NCBI GenBank assembly: GCA_963725415.1
Contig: CAVRZY010000178.1
Coordinates: 24,294-88,293 of the forward strand
DNA length: 64,000 nt
Direction: 5' to 3'
Origin: CAVRZY01 sp963725415
GTDB lineage: Bacteria; Acidobacteriota; Terriglobia; Bryobacterales; Bryobacteraceae
The notes below the pieces were generated by a model, which was not told where the DNA came from, did not search any database, and saw only the letters and a list, made by a program, of their open reading frames with translations. Below are positions 62,787-64,000 of this stretch, piece after piece. Position 1 is the first letter of the stretch; each line of letters starts with the position of its first letter. The position numbers and the translations under genes were made by a program.

Positions 62787-64000
62787 GGTTCAATGGGCCC
62801 GCGATCAATTGATCGCGGAAGTGCAAAACGCCCCGGTCGTCCTGTCACTGCACCCGCTGCTTCAATGGGGCCGCGATCAATTGATCGCGGAAGTCTACAA
62901 GATTTTTCAGTTCACCACCAGCGGCTTGGAGCTTCAATGGGGCCGCGATCAATTGATCGCGGAAGTACACCTCCAGCTTCACTGTACTGTGGAGTTGACG
63001 CGGGCTTCAATGGGGCCGCGATCAATTGATCGCGGAAGTGGCCGGCAAAGCCTAAGCTGTTCGTCTGGAATGACTTGCTTCAATGGGGCCGCGATCAATT
63101 GATCGCGGAAGTCCAAGGCAGTGATCTATCAAATAATGATGTGGCCAGGCTTCAATGGGGCCGCGATCAATTGATCGCGGAAGTACCTGCCGATTCTGCG
63201 CAAGGCGCGCGGGGGCGCCGTGCTTCAATGGGGCCGCGATCAATTGATCGCGGAAGTACCTTCAAAGCGCGCGATCGCTTCCGCCAGGCTCTGGAGCTTC
63301 AATGGGGCCGCGATCAATTGATCGCGGAAGTTCATCGAAGGTCTCAAGGCGCGCGGGCTGCTCGATGCTTCAATGGGGCCGCGATCAATTGATCGCGGAA
63401 GTTCATCGAAGGTCTCAAGGCGCGCGGGCTGCTCGATGCTTCAATGGGGCCGCGATCAATTGATCGCGGAAGTACCACGAGACCACTATTACACAACAAC
63501 GTAGTTGTGTGCTTCAATGGGGCCGCGATCAATTGATCGCGGAAGTTCCCCGCCAGATCGTGGCTCCCGTCAGGTCGGACGCCGCTTCAATGGGGCCGCG
63601 ATCAATTGATCGCGGAAGTTTCGCGCAACGACACACTGAGCAGCCATGCTCGTCGGCTTCAATGGGGCCGCGATCAATTGATCGCGGAAGTTGCGCGGTT
63701 CCCGCTCTCCGACTGTCCCAGCTGCATGCTTCAATGGGGCCGCGATCAATTGATCGCGGAAGTGGATGAGCGCGCGCGGCGCGCGGCGCGGCGGCGGATG
63801 CTTCAATGGGGCCGCGATCAATTGATCGCGGAAGTAGGCGCAAATAAGTGCGGCCGCTCTGCGGGTCGGCGCTTCAATGGGGCCGCGATCAATTGATCGC
63901 GGAAGTCGCCTCGGCCCGGCGCCTGTTTCGTTCGGTGGCCTTGCTTCAATGGGGCCGCGATCAATTGATCGCGGAAGTGCCGACGGATTCCGGGAACATG
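62787..64000 (-). CRISPR. CRISPR array, trailer end; 17 repeats, continues past window
   Basis: 36-nt repeats start at 62787, 62859, 62931, 63004, 63077, 63149, 63222, 63296, 63367, 63438, 63511, 63584, 63656, 63728, 63800, 63871 and 63943. Sixteen full spacers are 35-38 nt; a partial one runs to 64000. Plus-strand repeat begins GCTTCAATGGGG, holds the palindrome CCGCGATCAATTGATCGCGG and ends AAGT. Repeat 1 has two changes (positions 2 and 12); all others are identical. On the minus strand the repeat ends ATTGAAGC, like the usual crRNA 5' handle. With the degenerate repeat on the left, transcription is likely leftward and the leader beyond 64000. No cas gene in the window. Confidence 0.95.

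Noticed and set aside
62763..63896. Open frames across the CRISPR array (repeating MGPRSIDRGS, LQWGRDQLIAEV, LPRSIDRGPIEA)
   Set aside because: They are translations of the repeat itself in several frames on both strands. Spacing follows repeat and spacer lengths, and there is no start signal.

Overview
The window reads as a GC-rich chromosomal segment of a soil-type Acidobacteriota, most like the Bryobacterales/Solibacter group. This is inferred from gene content: PknB-type kinases fused to TolB-like propellers, several Gfo/Idh/MocA oxidoreductases (two with N-terminal twin-arginine-like exports), a NIPSNAP protein, P1 and M28 peptidases, and the tail of an FtsX/MacB-type permease. No rRNA or tRNA gene was recognised.

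Layout. 0-11.5 kb: start of a secreted beta-propeller protein, a NIPSNAP protein, a hybrid histidine kinase, a PDZ/membrane/GAF Ser/Thr kinase, then a leftward operon of an Omp85-type barrel, an exported kinase-fold protein and a second Ser/Thr kinase. 11.7-15.5 kb: rseP, dxr and a beta-hydroxyacid dehydrogenase. 15.8-21.5 kb: an oxidoreductase/TIM-barrel pair and a three-gene ABC exporter. 21.5-26.6 kb: two toxin-antitoxin pairs around a cyanophycinase-like peptidase, an oxidoreductase and a P1 peptidase. 26.7-30.1 kb: an Mla-type lipid transport operon (MlaE, MlaF, MlaD) coupled to a ChbG/HpnK-like deacetylase. 30-33.4 kb: URO-D-like protein, nitrilase-family hydrolase, alkaline phosphatase. 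33.5-45.6 kb: a carbohydrate/glycoside block (two Gfo/Idh/MocA proteins, a GH78-like and a GH42-like glycosidase, an amidohydrolase, a PIG-L deacetylase, a bicupin and an enolase-superfamily dehydratase). 45.6-47.6 kb: a complete IS1634-family element inserted at the stop codon of the dehydratase. 48-62 kb: trypsin-like protease plus small partner, alanine dehydrogenase, DegP-like protease, a DMT transporter, M20 and M28 peptidases, an FkbM methyltransferase, a GarR-like reductase and a large flavin/Fe-S fusion enzyme. 62.5-64 kb: a permease remnant and the end of a CRISPR array that runs off the window.

Two themes cut across the annotation. First, ten genes carry single-base frame breaks (eleven in all, many in short homopolymers) that restore full-length family-like proteins when one base is removed or added. 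This is more likely sequence error than gene decay, so these genes are annotated across the break. Second, several families of palindromic repeats sit at gene ends and in at least four cases supply the stop codon of the gene; the IS element also sits at a stop codon.

The CRISPR array has 17 repeats of 36 nt and 16 complete spacers, two of them identical neighbours. The degenerate repeat at its left end and the ATTGAAGC end on the minus strand both suggest that this is the trailer end, read leftwards, with leader and probably cas genes beyond base 64000. No cas gene lies in the window.
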